Shown here: positions 1-12,754 of the stretch, piece by piece
Position numbering within the stretch: position 1 is the first letter of the stretch
Layout of the letters: each line of letters begins with the position of its first letter
From: Utricularia gibba
Taxonomy: Eukaryota > Streptophyta > Magnoliopsida > Lamiales > Lentibulariaceae
NCBI GenBank assembly: GCA_002189035.1
Contig: NEEC01000268.1
Coordinates: 1-30,860, forward strand
Direction of reading: 5' to 3'
Length of the DNA stretch: 30,860 bases
The notes under the pieces: model-generated
Seen by the model: only the letters and a program-made list of their open reading frames with translations
Database searches by the model: none
What the model was told of the DNA's origin: nothing
Translations under genes and position numbers: made by a program

Positions 1-3000
1 CGTTCGGTCCGGCTCATGAGTCCAATCCGGTGCGAGTCGACGAAAATAATGATGCATTTGTTTAAAGTAAGATGTCACGTGCACCCCACATGATTTTTTC
101 AACAACTTACTTTATACTTGAGGAGGCGGTCTTGGGGGGCACCTGAACGGGACAATGGTCAGGTTGGCTTGGGCGAAAGTTAGTTGTAGCCTGGCAAAAG
201 TGATGCATTTATTAACGTTCGGTTTTCAGGGGCTGCCTACATGGTTTTTCAAGGAACAGCTTCTCGTTTTGTGGCGACTACTCTCGCTAGGACTTGGTCG
301 GGCCCCGTTCAGTCCGGCTCATGAGTCCAACGGTGCGAGTCGACGAAAATAATGATGCGTTTGTTTAAAGTAAGATGTCACGTGCACCCCACATGATTTT
401 TTCAACAACTTACTTTATACTTGAGGAGGCGGTCTTGGGGGGCACCTGAACGGGACAATGGTCAGGTTGGTTTGGGCCGAAAGTTAGTTGTAGCCTGGCA
501 ACTAAAGTGATGCATTTATTAACGTTCGGTTTTCGGGCTGCCTACAAGGTTTTTCAAGGAACAGCTTCTCGTTTTGTGGGGACTTTAACTGGGCACTTGG
601 TCAAGCCCCCGTTTGGTCCGGCTCATGAGCCAACCGGTGCGAGTCGACGAAAATAATGATGCATTTGTTTAAAGTAAGATGTCACGTGCACCCCACATGA
701 TTTTTTCAACAACTTACTTTATACTTGAGGAGGCGGTCTTGGGGGGCACCTGGAACGGGACAATGGTCAGGTTGGTTGGGCCGAAAGTTAGTTGTAGCCT
801 GGCAACTAAAGTGATGCATTTATTAACGTTCGGTTTTCAGGGGCTGCCTACATGGTTTTTCAAGGAACAGCTTCTCGTTTTGTGTCGGCCACTCTCCTGG
901 GCACTTGGTCGGGCCTCCGTTCAGTCCGGCTCATGAGCCAACCGGGTGCGAGTCGACGAAAATAATGATGCATTTGTTTAAAGTAAGATGTCACGTGCAC
1001 CCCACATGATTTTTTCAACAACTTACTTTATACTTGAGGAGGCGGTCTTGGGGGTACCTGAACGGGACAATGGTCAGGTTTGGTTGGGCGAAAGTTAGTT
1101 GTAGCCTGGCAAATAAAGTGATGCATTTATTAACGTTCGGTTTTCGGGGCTGCCTACAAGGTTTTTAAAGGAACAGCTTCTCGTTTTGTGGCGACTACTC
1201 TCGCTGGGCACTTGGTCGGGCCGCGTTCAGTCCGGCTCATGAGCCCAACCGGTGCGAGTCGACGAAAATAATGATGCATTTGTTTAAAAGTAAGATGTCA
1301 CGTGCACCCCACATGATTTTTTCAACAACTTACTTTATACTTGAGGAGCGGTCTTGGGGGGCACCTGGAACGGGACAATGGTCAGGTTGGGTTTGGCCGA
1401 AAGTTAGTTGTAGCCTGGCAAAAAAGTGATGCATTTATTAACGTTCGGTTTTTAGGGGCTGCCTACATGGTTTTTAAAGGAACAGCTTCTCGTTTTGTGG
1501 CGACCTCTCGCTGGCACTTGGTCGGGCCCCCGTTTGTCCGGCTCATGAGTCCAACCGGTGCGAGTCGACGAAAATAATGATGCATTTGTTTAAAGTAAGA
1601 TGTCACGTGCACCCCACATGATTTTTTCAACAACTTACTTTATACTTGAGGAGGCGGTCTTGGGGGCACCTGGAACGGGACAATGGTCAGGTTGGTTGGG
1701 CGAAAGTTAGTTGTAGCCTGGCAAATAAAGTGATGCATTTATTAACGTTCGGTTTTCAGGGGCTGCCTACATGGTTTTTCAAGGAACAGCTTCTCGTTTT
1801 GTGGCGACTACTCTCGCTGGGCACTTGGTCGGGCCCCGTTCAGTCCGCTCATGAGTCCAACCGGTGCGAGTCGACGAAAATAATGATGCGTTTGTTTAAA
1901 GTAAGATGTCACGTGCACCCCACATGATTTTTTCAACAACTTACTTTATACTTGAGGAGGCGGTCTTGGGGGGCACCTGAAACGGGACAATGGTCAGGTT
2001 GGGCTTGGGACGAAAGTTAGTTGTAGCCTTGCAATAAAGTGATGCATTTATTAACGTTCGGTTTTCGGGGCTGCCTACAAGGTTTTTCAAGGAACAGCTT
2101 CTCGTTTTGTGTCGGCGGCACTTGGTCAAGCCTCCGTTTGGTCCGGCTCATGAGCCAACCGGTGCGAGTCGACGAAAATAATGATGCATTTGTTTAAAGT
2201 AAGATGTCACGTGCACCCCACATGATTTTTCAACAACTTACTTTATACTTGAGGAGGCGGTCTTGGGGGGCACCTGAACGGGACAATGGTCAGGTTGGGT
2301 TGGGCCGAAAGTTAGTTGTAGCCTGGCAACTAAAGTGATGCATTTATTAACGTTCGGTTTTCAGGGGCTGCCTACATGGTTTTTCAAGGAACAGCTTTCT
2401 CGTTTTGTGTCGGCCACTCTCGCTGGGCACTTGGTCGGGCCCCGTTCGGTCCGGCTCATGAGCCCAACCGGTGCGAGTCGACGAAAATAATGATGCGTTT
2501 TTTAAAAGTAAGATGTCACGTGCACCCCACATGATTTTTTCAACAACTTACTTTATACTTGAGGAGGCGGTCTTGGGGGGCCTGGAACGGGACAATGGTC
2601 AGGTTGGGTTTGGGCGAAAGTTAGTTGTAGCCTTGCAAATAAAGTGATGCATTTATTAACGTTCGGTTTTCAGGGGCTGCCTACATGGTTTTTCAAGGAA
2701 CAGCTTCTCGTTTTGTGGCGACTACTCTCGGGCACTTGGTCGGGCCCCGTTTGTCCGGCTCATGAGTCCAACCGGTGCGAGTCGACGAAAATAATGATGC
2801 ATTTGTTTAAAGTAAGATGTCACGTGCACCCCACATGATTTTTTCAACAACTTACTTTATACTTGAGGAGGCGGTCTTGGGGGCACCTAGAACGGGACAA
2901 GGTCAGGTTAGGTTTGGCCGAAAGTTAGTTGTAGCCTGGCAACTAAAGTGATGCATTTATTAACGTTCGGTTTTCAGGGGCTGCCTACATGGTTTTTAAA

Positions 3001-3060
3001 GGAACAGCTTCTCGTTTTGTGGCGACTACTCTCGCTGGGCACTTGGTCGGCGCCCCGTTC

Positions 3061-3135
3061 AGTCCGGCTCATGAGCCCAACCGGTGCGAGTCGACGAAAA
3101 TAATGATGCATTTTTAAAGTAAGTGCACCCACATG
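3061..3135 (+). repeat. Monomer junction that has lost the CACGTG motif
   Basis: Around 3112-3130 the usual AAAGTAAGATGTCACGTGCAC is reduced to AAAGTAAGTGCAC, a deletion of several bases that removes ATGTCAC. The preceding T run is also shortened (GCATTTTTAAAG). The rest of the following core (ACATGATTTTTTC onward) is normal. This is one of only two copies of 103 without the motif. The other, at 23917, lies in the scrambled island. Confidence 0.85.
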
Positions 3136-4348
3136 ATTTTTTCAACAACTTACTTTATACTTGAGGAGGCGGTCTTGGGGGCCTGAACGGGACAATGGTC
3201 AGGTTTGGCTTGGGCCGAAAGTTAGTTGTAGCCTGGCAACTAAAGTGATGCATTTATTAACGTTCGGTTTTCAGGGGCTGCCTACATGGTTTTTCAAGGA
3301 ACAGCTTCTCGTTTTGTGGGCGACTACTCTCGCTAGGCACTTGGTCGGGCCCCCGTTCAGTCCGGCTCATGAGTCCAACCGGTGCGAGTCGACGAAAATA
3401 ATGATGCGTTTGTTTAAAGTAAGATGTCACGTGCACCCCACATGATTTTTTCAACAACTTACTTTATACTTGAGGAGGCGGTCTTGGGGGCACCTGAACG
3501 GGACAATGGTCAGGTTGGTTTGGGCCGAAAGTTAGTTGTAGCCTGGCAACTAAAGTGATGCATTTATTAACGTTCGGTTTTCGGGCGCTGCCTACAAGGT
3601 TTTTCAAGGAACAGCTTCTCGTTTTGTGGCGACTACTCTCGCTGGGCACTTGGTCGGCCCCCCGTTCAGTCCGGCTCATGAGCCAACCGGTGCGAGTCGA
3701 CGAAAATAATGATGCATTTGTTTAAAGTAAGATGTCACGTGCACCCCACATGATTTTTTCAACAACTTACTTTATACTTGAGGAGGCGGTCTTGGGGGCA
3801 CCTGGAACGGGACAATGGTCAGGTTTGGCTTGGGCCGAAAGTTAGTTGTAGCCTGGCAACTAAAGTGATGCATTTATTAACGTTCGGTTTTCGGGGCTGC
3901 CTACAAGGTTTTTCAAGGAACAGCTTCTCGTTTTGTGGCGACTACTCTCGCTGGGCACTTGGTCGCCCCCGTTCAGTCCGGCTCATGAGCCCAACCGGTG
4001 CGAGTCGACGAAAATAATGATGCATTTGTTTAAAGTAAGATGTCACGTGCACCCCACATGATTTTTTCAACAACTTACTTTATACTTGAGGAGGCGGTCT
4101 TGGGGGCACCTGGAACGGGACAATGGTCAGGTTGGTTTGGCCGAAAGTTAGTTGTAGCCTGGCAAAAAAGTGATGCATTTATTAACGTTCGGTTTTCAGG
4201 GGCTGCCTACATGGTTTTTAAAGGAACAGCTTCTCGTTTTGTGGCGACTACTCTCGCTGGCACTTGGTCGGGCCCGTTCAGTCCGGCTCATGAGTCCAAC
4301 CGGTGCGAGTCGACGAAAATAATGATGCATTTGTTTAAAGTAAGATGT

Positions 4349-4652
4349 CACGTGCACCCACATTTTTTTTTCAACAACTTACTTTATACTTGAGGAGGCG
4401 GTCTTGGGGGGCACCTGAACGGGACAATGGTCAGGTTGGTTTTGGGCCGAAAGTTAGTTGTAGCCTGGCAACTAAAGTGATGCATTTATTAACGTTCGGT
4501 TTTCAGGGGCTGCCTACATGGTTTTTAAAGGAACAGCTTCTCGTTTTGTGGCCACTCTCGCTGGGCACTTGGTCGGCCCGTTCAGTCCGGCTCATGAGTC
4601 CAACCGGTGCGAGTCGACGAAAATAATGATGCATTTGTTTAAAGTAAGATGT
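4349..4652 (+). repeat. Monomer with altered core start
   Basis: After CACGTGCACCCACA this copy reads a run of T where others read TGATTTTTT. The ATGATT segment has lost its internal GA, giving a longer pure T run near 4363-4371. The remaining core and the rest of the monomer are normal. It is one of few core changes in the left domain and could be a replication slip or a base-calling artefact in the T run. Confidence 0.7.
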
Positions 4653-7600
4653 CACGTGCACCCACATGATTTTTTCAACAACTTACTTTATACTTGAGGA
4701 GGCGGTCTTGGGGGGCACCTGGAACGGGACAATGGTCAGGTTGGTTGGGCCGAAAGTTAGTTGTAGCCTGGCAACTAAAGTGATGCATTTATTAACGTTC
4801 GGTTTTCAGGGGCTGCCTACATGGTTTTTCAAAGGAACAGCTTCTCGTTTTGTGGCGACTACTCCTGGGCACTTGGTCGGCCTCGTTCGGTCCGGCTCAT
4901 GAGTCCAACCGGTGCGAGTCGACGAAAATAATGATGCATTTGTTTAAAGTAAGATGTCACGTGCACCCCACATGATTTTTTCAACAACTTACTTTATACT
5001 TGAGGAGGCGGTCTTGGGGGCACCTGGAACGGGACAATGGTCAGGTTGGTTTGGGCCGAAAGTTAGTTGTAGCCTGCAACTAAAGTGATGCATTTATTAA
5101 CGTTCGGTTTTCAGGGGCTGCCTACATGGTTTTTCAAGGAACAGCTTCTCGTTTTGTGGCGACTACTCTCGCTGGCACTTGGTCGGGCCCGTTCAGTCCG
5201 GCTCATGAGTCCAACCGGTGCGAGTCGACGAAAATAATGATGCATTTGTTTAAAGTAAGATGTCACGTGCACCCCACATGATTTTTTCAACAACTTACTT
5301 TATACTTGAGGAGGCGGTCTTGGGGGCACCTAAAACGGGACAATGGTCAGGTTGGGCTTTGGGCGAAAGTTAGTTGTAGCCTGGCAACTAAAGTGATGCA
5401 TTTATTAACGTTCGGTTTTCAGGGGCTGCCTACATGGTTTTTCAAGGAACAGCTTCTCGTTTTGTGGCGACTACTTCGCTGGGCACTTGGTCGGCCTCCG
5501 TTGGTCCGGCTCATGAGCCAACCGGGTGCGAGTCGACGAAAATAATGATGCATTTGTTTAAAGTAAGATGTCACGTGCACCCCACATGATTTTTTCAACA
5601 ACTTACTTTATACTTGAGGAGGCGGTCTTGGGGGCACCTGAACGGGACAATGGTCAGGTTGGGCTTGGGCGAAAGTTAGTTGTAGCCTGGCAACTAAAGT
5701 GATGCATTTATTAACGTTCGGTTTTCAGGGGCTGCCTACATGGTTTTTAAAGGAACAGCTTCTCGTTTTGTGGCGACTACTCTCGCTGGCACTTGGTCGG
5801 CCCCCCGTTCGTCCGGCTCATGAGTCCAACCGGTGCGAGTCGACGAAAATAATGATGCATTTGTTTAAAGTAAGATGTCACGTGCACCCCACATGATTTT
5901 TTCAACAACTTACTTTATACTTGAGGAGGCGGTCTTGGGGGACCTGAACGGGACAATGGTCAGGTTGGTTTGGGCCGAAAGTTAGTTGTAGCCTGGCAAC
6001 TAAAGTGATGCATTTATTAACGTTCGGTTTTCAGGGGCTGCCTACAAGGTTTTTCAAGGAACAGCTTCTCGTTTTGTGGCGACTACTCTCGCTGGGCACT
6101 TGGTCGGCCCCCGTTCAGTCCGGCTCATGAGCCAACCGGTGCGAGTCGACGAAAATAATGATGCATTTGTTTAAAGTAAGATGTCACGTGCACCCCACAT
6201 GATTTTTTCAACAACTTACTTTATACTTGAGGAGGCGGTCTTGGGGGGCACCTGGAACGGGACAATGGTCAGGTTGGCTTGGGCCGAAAGTTAGTTGTAG
6301 CCTGCAAATAAAGTGATGCATTTATTAACGTTCGGTTTTCGGGGCTGCCTACAAGGTTTTTAAGGAACAGCTTCTCGTTTTGTGGCGACTACTCTCGCTG
6401 GGCACTTGGTCGGGCCCCCCGTTCAGTCCGGCTCATGAGCCAACCGGTGCGAGTCGACGAAAATAATGATGCATTTTTTAAAGTAAGATGTCACGTGCAC
6501 CCCACATGATTTTTTCAACAACTTACTTTATACTTGAGGAGGCGGTCTTGGGGGGCACCTGGAACGGGACAATGGTCAGGTTGGCTTGGGCGAAAGTTAG
6601 TTGTAGCCTGGCAACTAAAGTGATGCATTTATTAACGTTCGGTTTTCAGGGGCTGCCTACATGGTTTTTCAAGGAACAGCTTCTCGTTTTGTGGCGACTA
6701 CTCTCGCTGGGCACTTGGTCGGCCCCGTTCGTCCGGCTCATGAGTCCAACCGGTGCGAGTCGACGAAAATAATGATGCATTTGTTTAAAGTAAGATGTCA
6801 CGTGCACCCCCACATGATTTTTTCAACAACTTACTTTATACTTGAGGAGGCGGTCTTGGGGGGCACCTGGAACGGGACAATGGTCAGGTTGGTTGGGAAA
6901 AGTTAGTTGTAGCCTGCAAATAAAGTGATGCATTTATTAACGTTCGGTTTTCGGGGCTGCCTACAAGGTTTTTCAAGGAACAGCTTCTCGTTTTGTGGCG
7001 ACTACTCTCGCTGGGCACTTGGTCGGCCCCCCGTTCGTCCGGCTCATGAGCCAACCGGTGCGAGTCGACGAAAATAATGATGCATTTGTTTAAAGTAAGA
7101 TGTCACGTGCACCCCACATGATTTTTTCAACAACTTACTTTATACTTGAGGAGGCGGTCTTGGGGGCACCTGAACGGGACAATGGTCAGGTTGGCTTGGG
7201 CCGAAAGTTAGTTGTAGCCTGGCAAATAAAGTGATGCATTTATTAACGTTCGGTTTTCGGGGCTGCCTACAAGGTTTTTCAAGGAACAGCTTCTCGTTTT
7301 GTGGCGACTACTCTCGCTGGGCACTTGGTCGGCCCCCCGTTCAGTCCGGCTCATGAGCCAACCGGTGCGAGTCGACGAAAATAATGATGCATTTGTTTAA
7401 AGTAAGATGTCACGTGCACCCACATGATTTTTTCAACAACTTACTTTATACTTGAGGAGGCGGTCTTGGGGGGCACCTGGAACGGGACAATGGTCAGGTT
7501 TGGCTTGGGCGAAAGTTAGTTGTAGCCTGGCAACTAAAGTGATGCATTTATTAACGTTCGGTTTTCAGGGGCTGCCTACATGGTTTTTAAAGGAACAGCT

Positions 7601-10600
7601 TCTCGTTTTGTGGCGACTACTCTCGCTGGGCACTTGGTCGCCCCCGTTTGTCCGGCTCATGAGCCAACCGGTGCGAGTCGACGAAAATAATGATGCATTT
7701 TTTAAAAGTAAGATGTCACGTGCACCCCACATGATTTTTTCAAACAACTTACTTTATACTTGAGGAGGCGGTCTTGGGGGCACCTGGAACGGGACAATGG
7801 TCAGGTTGGTTTTGGCCGAAAGTTAGTTGTAGCCTGGCAAAAAAGTGATGCATTTATTAACGTTCGGTTTTCAGGGGCTGCCTACATGGTTTTTAAAGGA
7901 ACAGCTTCTCGTTTTGTGGCGACTACTCTCGCTAGGCACTTGGTCGGGCCCCCCGTTCAGTCCGGCTCATGAGTCCAACCGGCTGCGAGTCGACGAAAAT
8001 AATGATGCGTTTGTTTAAAGTAAGATGTCACGTGCACCCCACATGATTTTTTCAACAACTTACTTTATACTTGAGGAGGCGGTCTTGGGGGGCACCTGAA
8101 CGGGACAATGGTCAGGTTAGGTTTGGGCCGAAAGTTAGTTGTAGCCTGGCAACTAAAGTGATGCATTTATTAACGTTCGGTTTTCAGGGGCTGCCTACAT
8201 GGTTTTTCAAGGAACAGCTTCTCGTTTTGTGGCGACTACTCTCGCTGGGCACTTGGTCGGGCCCCGTTCGGTCCGCTCATGAGTCCAACCGGTGCGAGTC
8301 GACGAAAATAATGATGCATTTGTTTAAAGTAAGATGTCACGTGCACCCCACATGATTTTTTCAACAACTTACTTTATACTTGAGGAGGCGGTCTTGGGGG
8401 CACCTGAACGGGACAATGGGTCAGGTTGGTTTGGGCCGAAAGTTAGTTGTAGCCTGGCAACTAAAGTGATGCATTTATTAACGTTCGGTTTTCGGGGCTG
8501 CCTACATGGTTTTTCAAGGAACAGCTTCTCGTTTTGTGGCGACTACTCTCGCTGGGCACTTGGTCGGCCCCGTTCGGTCCGGCTCATGAGCCAACCGGTG
8601 CGAGTCGACGAAAATAATGATGCATTTGTTTAAAGTAAGATGTCACGTGCACCCCACATGATTTTTTTCAACAACTTACTTTATACTTGAGGAGGCGGTC
8701 TTGGGGGGCACCTGGAACGGGACAATGGTCAGGTTGGCTTGGGCCGAAAGTTAGTTGTAGCCTGCAAATAAAGTGATGCATTTATTAACGTTCGGTTTTC
8801 GGGGGCTGCCTACATGGTTTTTCAAGGAACAGCTTCTCGTTTTGTGGCGACTACTCTCGCTGGGCACTTGGTCGGCCCCCGTTCGGTCCGGCTCATGAGC
8901 CAACCGGTGCGAGTCGACGAAAATAATGATGCATTTGTTTAAAGTAAGATGTCACGTGCACCCCACATGATTTTTTCAACAACTTACTTTATACTTGAGG
9001 AGGCGGTCTTGGGGGGCACCTGGAACGGGACAATGGTCAGGTTGGCTTGGGCCGAAAGTTAGTTGTAGCCTGGCAACTAAAGTGATGCATTTATTAACGT
9101 TCGGTTTTCAGGGGCTGCCTACATGGTTTTTAAAGGAACAGCTTCTCGTTTTGTGGCGACTACTCTCGCTGGGCACTTGGTCGGCCCCGTTCAGTCCGGC
9201 TCATGAGCCCAACCGGTGCGAGTCGACGAAAATAATGATGCAATTTTTAAAAGTAAGATGTCACGTGCACCCCACATGATTTTTTCAACAACTTACTTTA
9301 TACTTGAGGAGGCGGTCTTGGGGGGCACCTGGAACGGGACAATGGTCAGGTTGGGTTTGGGCCGAAAGTTAGTTGTAGCCTGGCAAAAAAGTGATGCATT
9401 TATTAACGTTCGGTTTTTCAGGGGCTGCCTACATGGTTTTTAAAGGAACAGCTTCTCGTTTTGTGGCGACTACTCTCGCTGGCACTTGGTCGGGCCCCGT
9501 TCGTCCGGCTCATGAGTCCAACCGGTGCGAGTCGACGAAAATAATGATGCGTTTGTTTAAAGTAAGATGTCACGTGCACCCACATGATTTTTTCAACACT
9601 TACTTTATACTTGAGGAGGCGGTCTTGGGGGGCACCTGAACGGGACAAAGGTCAGTTTGGTTTGGGCGAAAGTTAGTTGTAGCCTGGCAACTAAAGTGAT
9701 GCATTTATTAACGTTCGGTTTTCAGGGCTGCCTACATGGTTTTTAAAAGGAACAGCTTCTCGTTTTGTGGCCTACTTCGCTGGCACTTGGTCGGCGCTCG
9801 TTCGGTCCGGCTCATGAGTCCAACCGGTGCGAGTCGACGAAAATAATGATGCATTTGTTTAAAGTAAGATGTCACGTGCACCCCACATGATTTTTTCAAC
9901 AACTTACTTTATACTTGAGGAGGCGGTCTTGGGGGGCACCTAGAACGGGACAAAGGTCAGGTTGGTTTGGGCCGAAAGTTAGTTGTAGCCTGGCAACTAA
10001 AGTGATGCATTTATTAACGTTCGGTTTTCGGGGCTGCCTACAAGGTTTTTCAAGGAACAGCTTCTCGTTTTGTGGCGACTACTCTCGCTGGGCACTTGGT
10101 CGGCCCCGTTTGTCCGGCTCATGAGCCAACCGGTGCGAGTCGACGAAAATAATGATGCATTTGTTTAAAGTAAGATGTCACGTGCACCCCACATGATTTT
10201 TTCAACAACTTACTTTATACTTGAGGAGGCGGTCTTGGGGGGCACCTGGAACGGGACAATGGTCAGGTTGGTTGGGCCGAAAGTTAGTTGTAGCCTGGCA
10301 AATAAAGTGATGCATTTATTAACGTTCGGTTTTCGGGCTGCCTACATGGTTTTTAAGGAACAGCTTCTCGTTTTGTGGCGACTACTCTCGCTGGGCACTT
10401 GGTCGGCCCCGTTCAGTCCGGCTCATGAGCCAACCGGTGCGAGTCGACGAAAATAATGATGCATTTGTTTAAAGTAAGATGTCACGTGCACCCACATGAT
10501 TTTTTCAACAACTTACTTTATACTTGAGGAGGCGGTCTTGGGGGCACCTGGAACGGGACAAATGGTCAGGTTGGCTTGGGCCGAAAGTTAGTTGTAGCCT

Positions 10601-12625
10601 GGCAAATAAAGTGATGCATTTATTAACGTTCGGTTTTCAGGGGCTGCCTACATGGTTTTTCAAGGAACAGCTTCTCGTTTTGTGGCGACTACTCTCGCTG
10701 GGCACTTGGTCGGCCCCCGTTCAGTCCGGCTCATGAGTCCAACCGGTGCGAGTCGACGAAAATAATGATGCGTTTGTTTAAAGTAAGATGTCACGTGCAC
10801 CCCACATGATTTTTTCAACAACTTACTTTATACTTGAGGAGGCGGTCTTGGGGGCACCTGGAACGGGACAATGGTCAGGTTGGGTTGGGCCGAAAGTTAG
10901 TTGTAGCCTTGGCAACTAAAGTGATGCATTTATTAACGTTCGGTTTTCGGGGCTGCCTACAAGGTTTTTCAAGGAACAGCTTCTCGTTTTGTGGCGACTA
11001 CTCTCGCTGGGCACTTGGTCAGGCCCCGTTCGTCCGGCTCATGAGCCAACCGGTGCGAGTCGACGAAAATAATGATGCATTTGTTTAAAGTAAGATGTCA
11101 CGTGCACCCACATGATTTTTTCAACAACTTACTTTATACTTGAGGAGGCGGTCTTGGGGGCACCTGGAACGGGACAATGGTCAGGTTGGTTGGGCCGAAA
11201 GTTAGTTGTAGCCTGGCAACTAAAGTGATGCATTTATTAACGTTCGGTTTTCAGGGGCTGCCTACATGGTTTTTAAAGGAACAGCTTCTCGTTTTGTGGC
11301 GACTACTCTCGCTGGGCACTTGGTCGGCCCCCGTTTGTCCGGCTCATGAGCCCAACCGGTGCGAGTCGACGAAAATAATGATGCATTTGTTTAAAGTAAG
11401 ATGTCACGTGCACCCCACATGATTTTTTAAACAACTTACTTTATACTTGAGGAGGCGGTCTTGGGGGGCACCTGGAACGGGACAATGGTCAGGTTGGGCT
11501 TGGGAAAGTTAGTTGTAGCCTGGCAAAAAGTGATGCATTTATTAACGTTCGGTTTTCAGGGGCTGCCTACATGGTTTTTAAAGGAACAGCTTCTCGTTTT
11601 GTGGCGACTACTCTCGCTGGCACTTGGTCGGGCCCCCGTTCGTCCGGCTCATGAGTCCAACCGGTGCGAGTCGACGAAAATAATGATGCATTTGTTTAAA
11701 GTAAGATGTCACGTGCACCCCACATGATTTTTTCAACAACTTACTTTATACTTGAGGAGGCGGTCTTGGGGGGCACCTGAACGGGACAATGGTCAGTTGG
11801 TTTGGGCGAAAGTTAGTTGTAGCCTGGCAACTAAAGTGATGCATTTATTAACGTTCGGTTTTCAGGGGCTGCCTACATGGTTTTTAAAGGAACAGCTTCT
11901 CGTTTTGTGGGACTACTCTCGCTGGGCACTTGGTCGGGCTCGTTCCCGGCTCATGAGCCAACCGGTGCGAGTCGACGAAAATAATGATGCATTTGTTTAA
12001 AGTAAGATGTCACGTGCACCCACATGATTTTTTCAACAACTTACTTTATACTTGAGGAGGCGGTCTTGGGGGGCACCTAAACGGGACAATGGTCAGGTTG
12101 GTTTGGGCCGAAAGTTAGTTGTAGCCTGGCAACTAAAGTGATGCATTTATTAACGTTCGGTTTTCAGGGGCTGCCTACATGGTTTTTCAAGGAACAGCTT
12201 CTCGTTTTGTGGGCCACTCTCGCTGGGCACTTGGTCGGCCCCCCGTTCAGTCCGGCTCATGAGTCCAACCGGTGCGAGTCGACGAAAATAATGATGCGTT
12301 TGTTTAAAGTAAGATGTCACGTGCACCCCACATGATTTTTTCAACAACTTACTTTATACTTGAGGAGGCGGTCTTGGGGGCACCTGGAACGGGACAATGG
12401 TCAGGTTTGGCTTGGGCCGAAAGTTAGTTGTAGCCTGGCAACTAAAGTGATGCATTTATTAACGTTCGGTTTTCAGGGGCTGCCTACATGGTTTTTCAAG
12501 GAACAGCTTCTCGTTTTGTGGCGACTACTCTCGCTGGCACTTGGTCGGGCCCCGTTCGGTCCGGCTCATGAGCCAACCGGTGCGAGTCGACGAAAATAAT
12601 GATGCATTTGTTTAAAGTAAGATGT

Positions 12626-12688
12626 CACGTGCACCCCACATGATTTTTTCAACAACTTACTTTATACTTGAGGAGGCGGTCTTGGGGG
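12626..12688 (+). other. Conserved core block of the monomer (reference copy)
   Basis: This 63-bp block runs from CACGTG to the end of the G run after GGTCTT. By eye it is unchanged apart from run length in roughly nine of ten copies, while the rest of the monomer differs at several places per copy. Changes seen are few: loss of CACGTG at 3120, loss of ATGA near 4361, TTTAAACAAC in the copies at 11405, 12933 and 14157, and a two-base insertion (TATATAC) near 25010. GTCACGTG fits the E-box bound by bHLH-zip proteins such as USF, MITF/TFE and yeast Cbf1 (RTCACRTG). TTTATAC lies 35 bp downstream and could act as a weak TATA-like element. Protein binding or promoter use is inference; conservation is observed. 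Confidence 0.7.
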
Positions 12689-12730
12689 CACCTGGAACGG
12701 GACAATGGTCAGGTTGGGCTTGGGCGAAAG

Positions 12731-12752
12731 TTAGTTGTAGCCTGGCAACTAA
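12731..12752 (+). repeat. Small inverted repeat TTAGTTG / CAACTAA (8-nt loop)
   Basis: TTAGTTG is followed by TAGCCTGG and then by its exact reverse complement CAACTAA, giving a 7-bp stem with an 8-nt loop at the end of half A. Three states occur in the array. CAACTAA is intact and by far the commonest right of 16.9 kb. CAAATAA has one mismatch and is seen in the left domain only (for example near 1110, 1721, 2637, 7223, 10310, 15505). CAAAAAA or CAAAA is a short deletion state in nine left-domain monomers. The right-end duplicated monomers at 28654 and 29278 carry another form (GTTTGGTTG with CAAGTAA). Confidence 0.7.
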
Positions 12753-12754
12753 AG

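Larger units (their letters stand above)
12600..12754 (+). repeat. Half A of the reference monomer (155 bp)
   Basis: Half A runs from the first TGATGCATTT to just before the second. Its first 50 positions match half B at 34 places with no gaps, counted with the second half-unit laid directly beneath. Homology resumes farther on where GGGCAC, CGGGAC and GGTCAGG in A line up with GGGCAC, CGGGCC and GTTCAGT in B. A carries the strongly conserved core and CACGTG, which B lacks at the aligned position. Its last 30 bases hold the TTAGTTG/CAACTAA hairpin. About 150 bp is close to a nucleosome core length, which may or may not matter. Confidence 0.85.
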
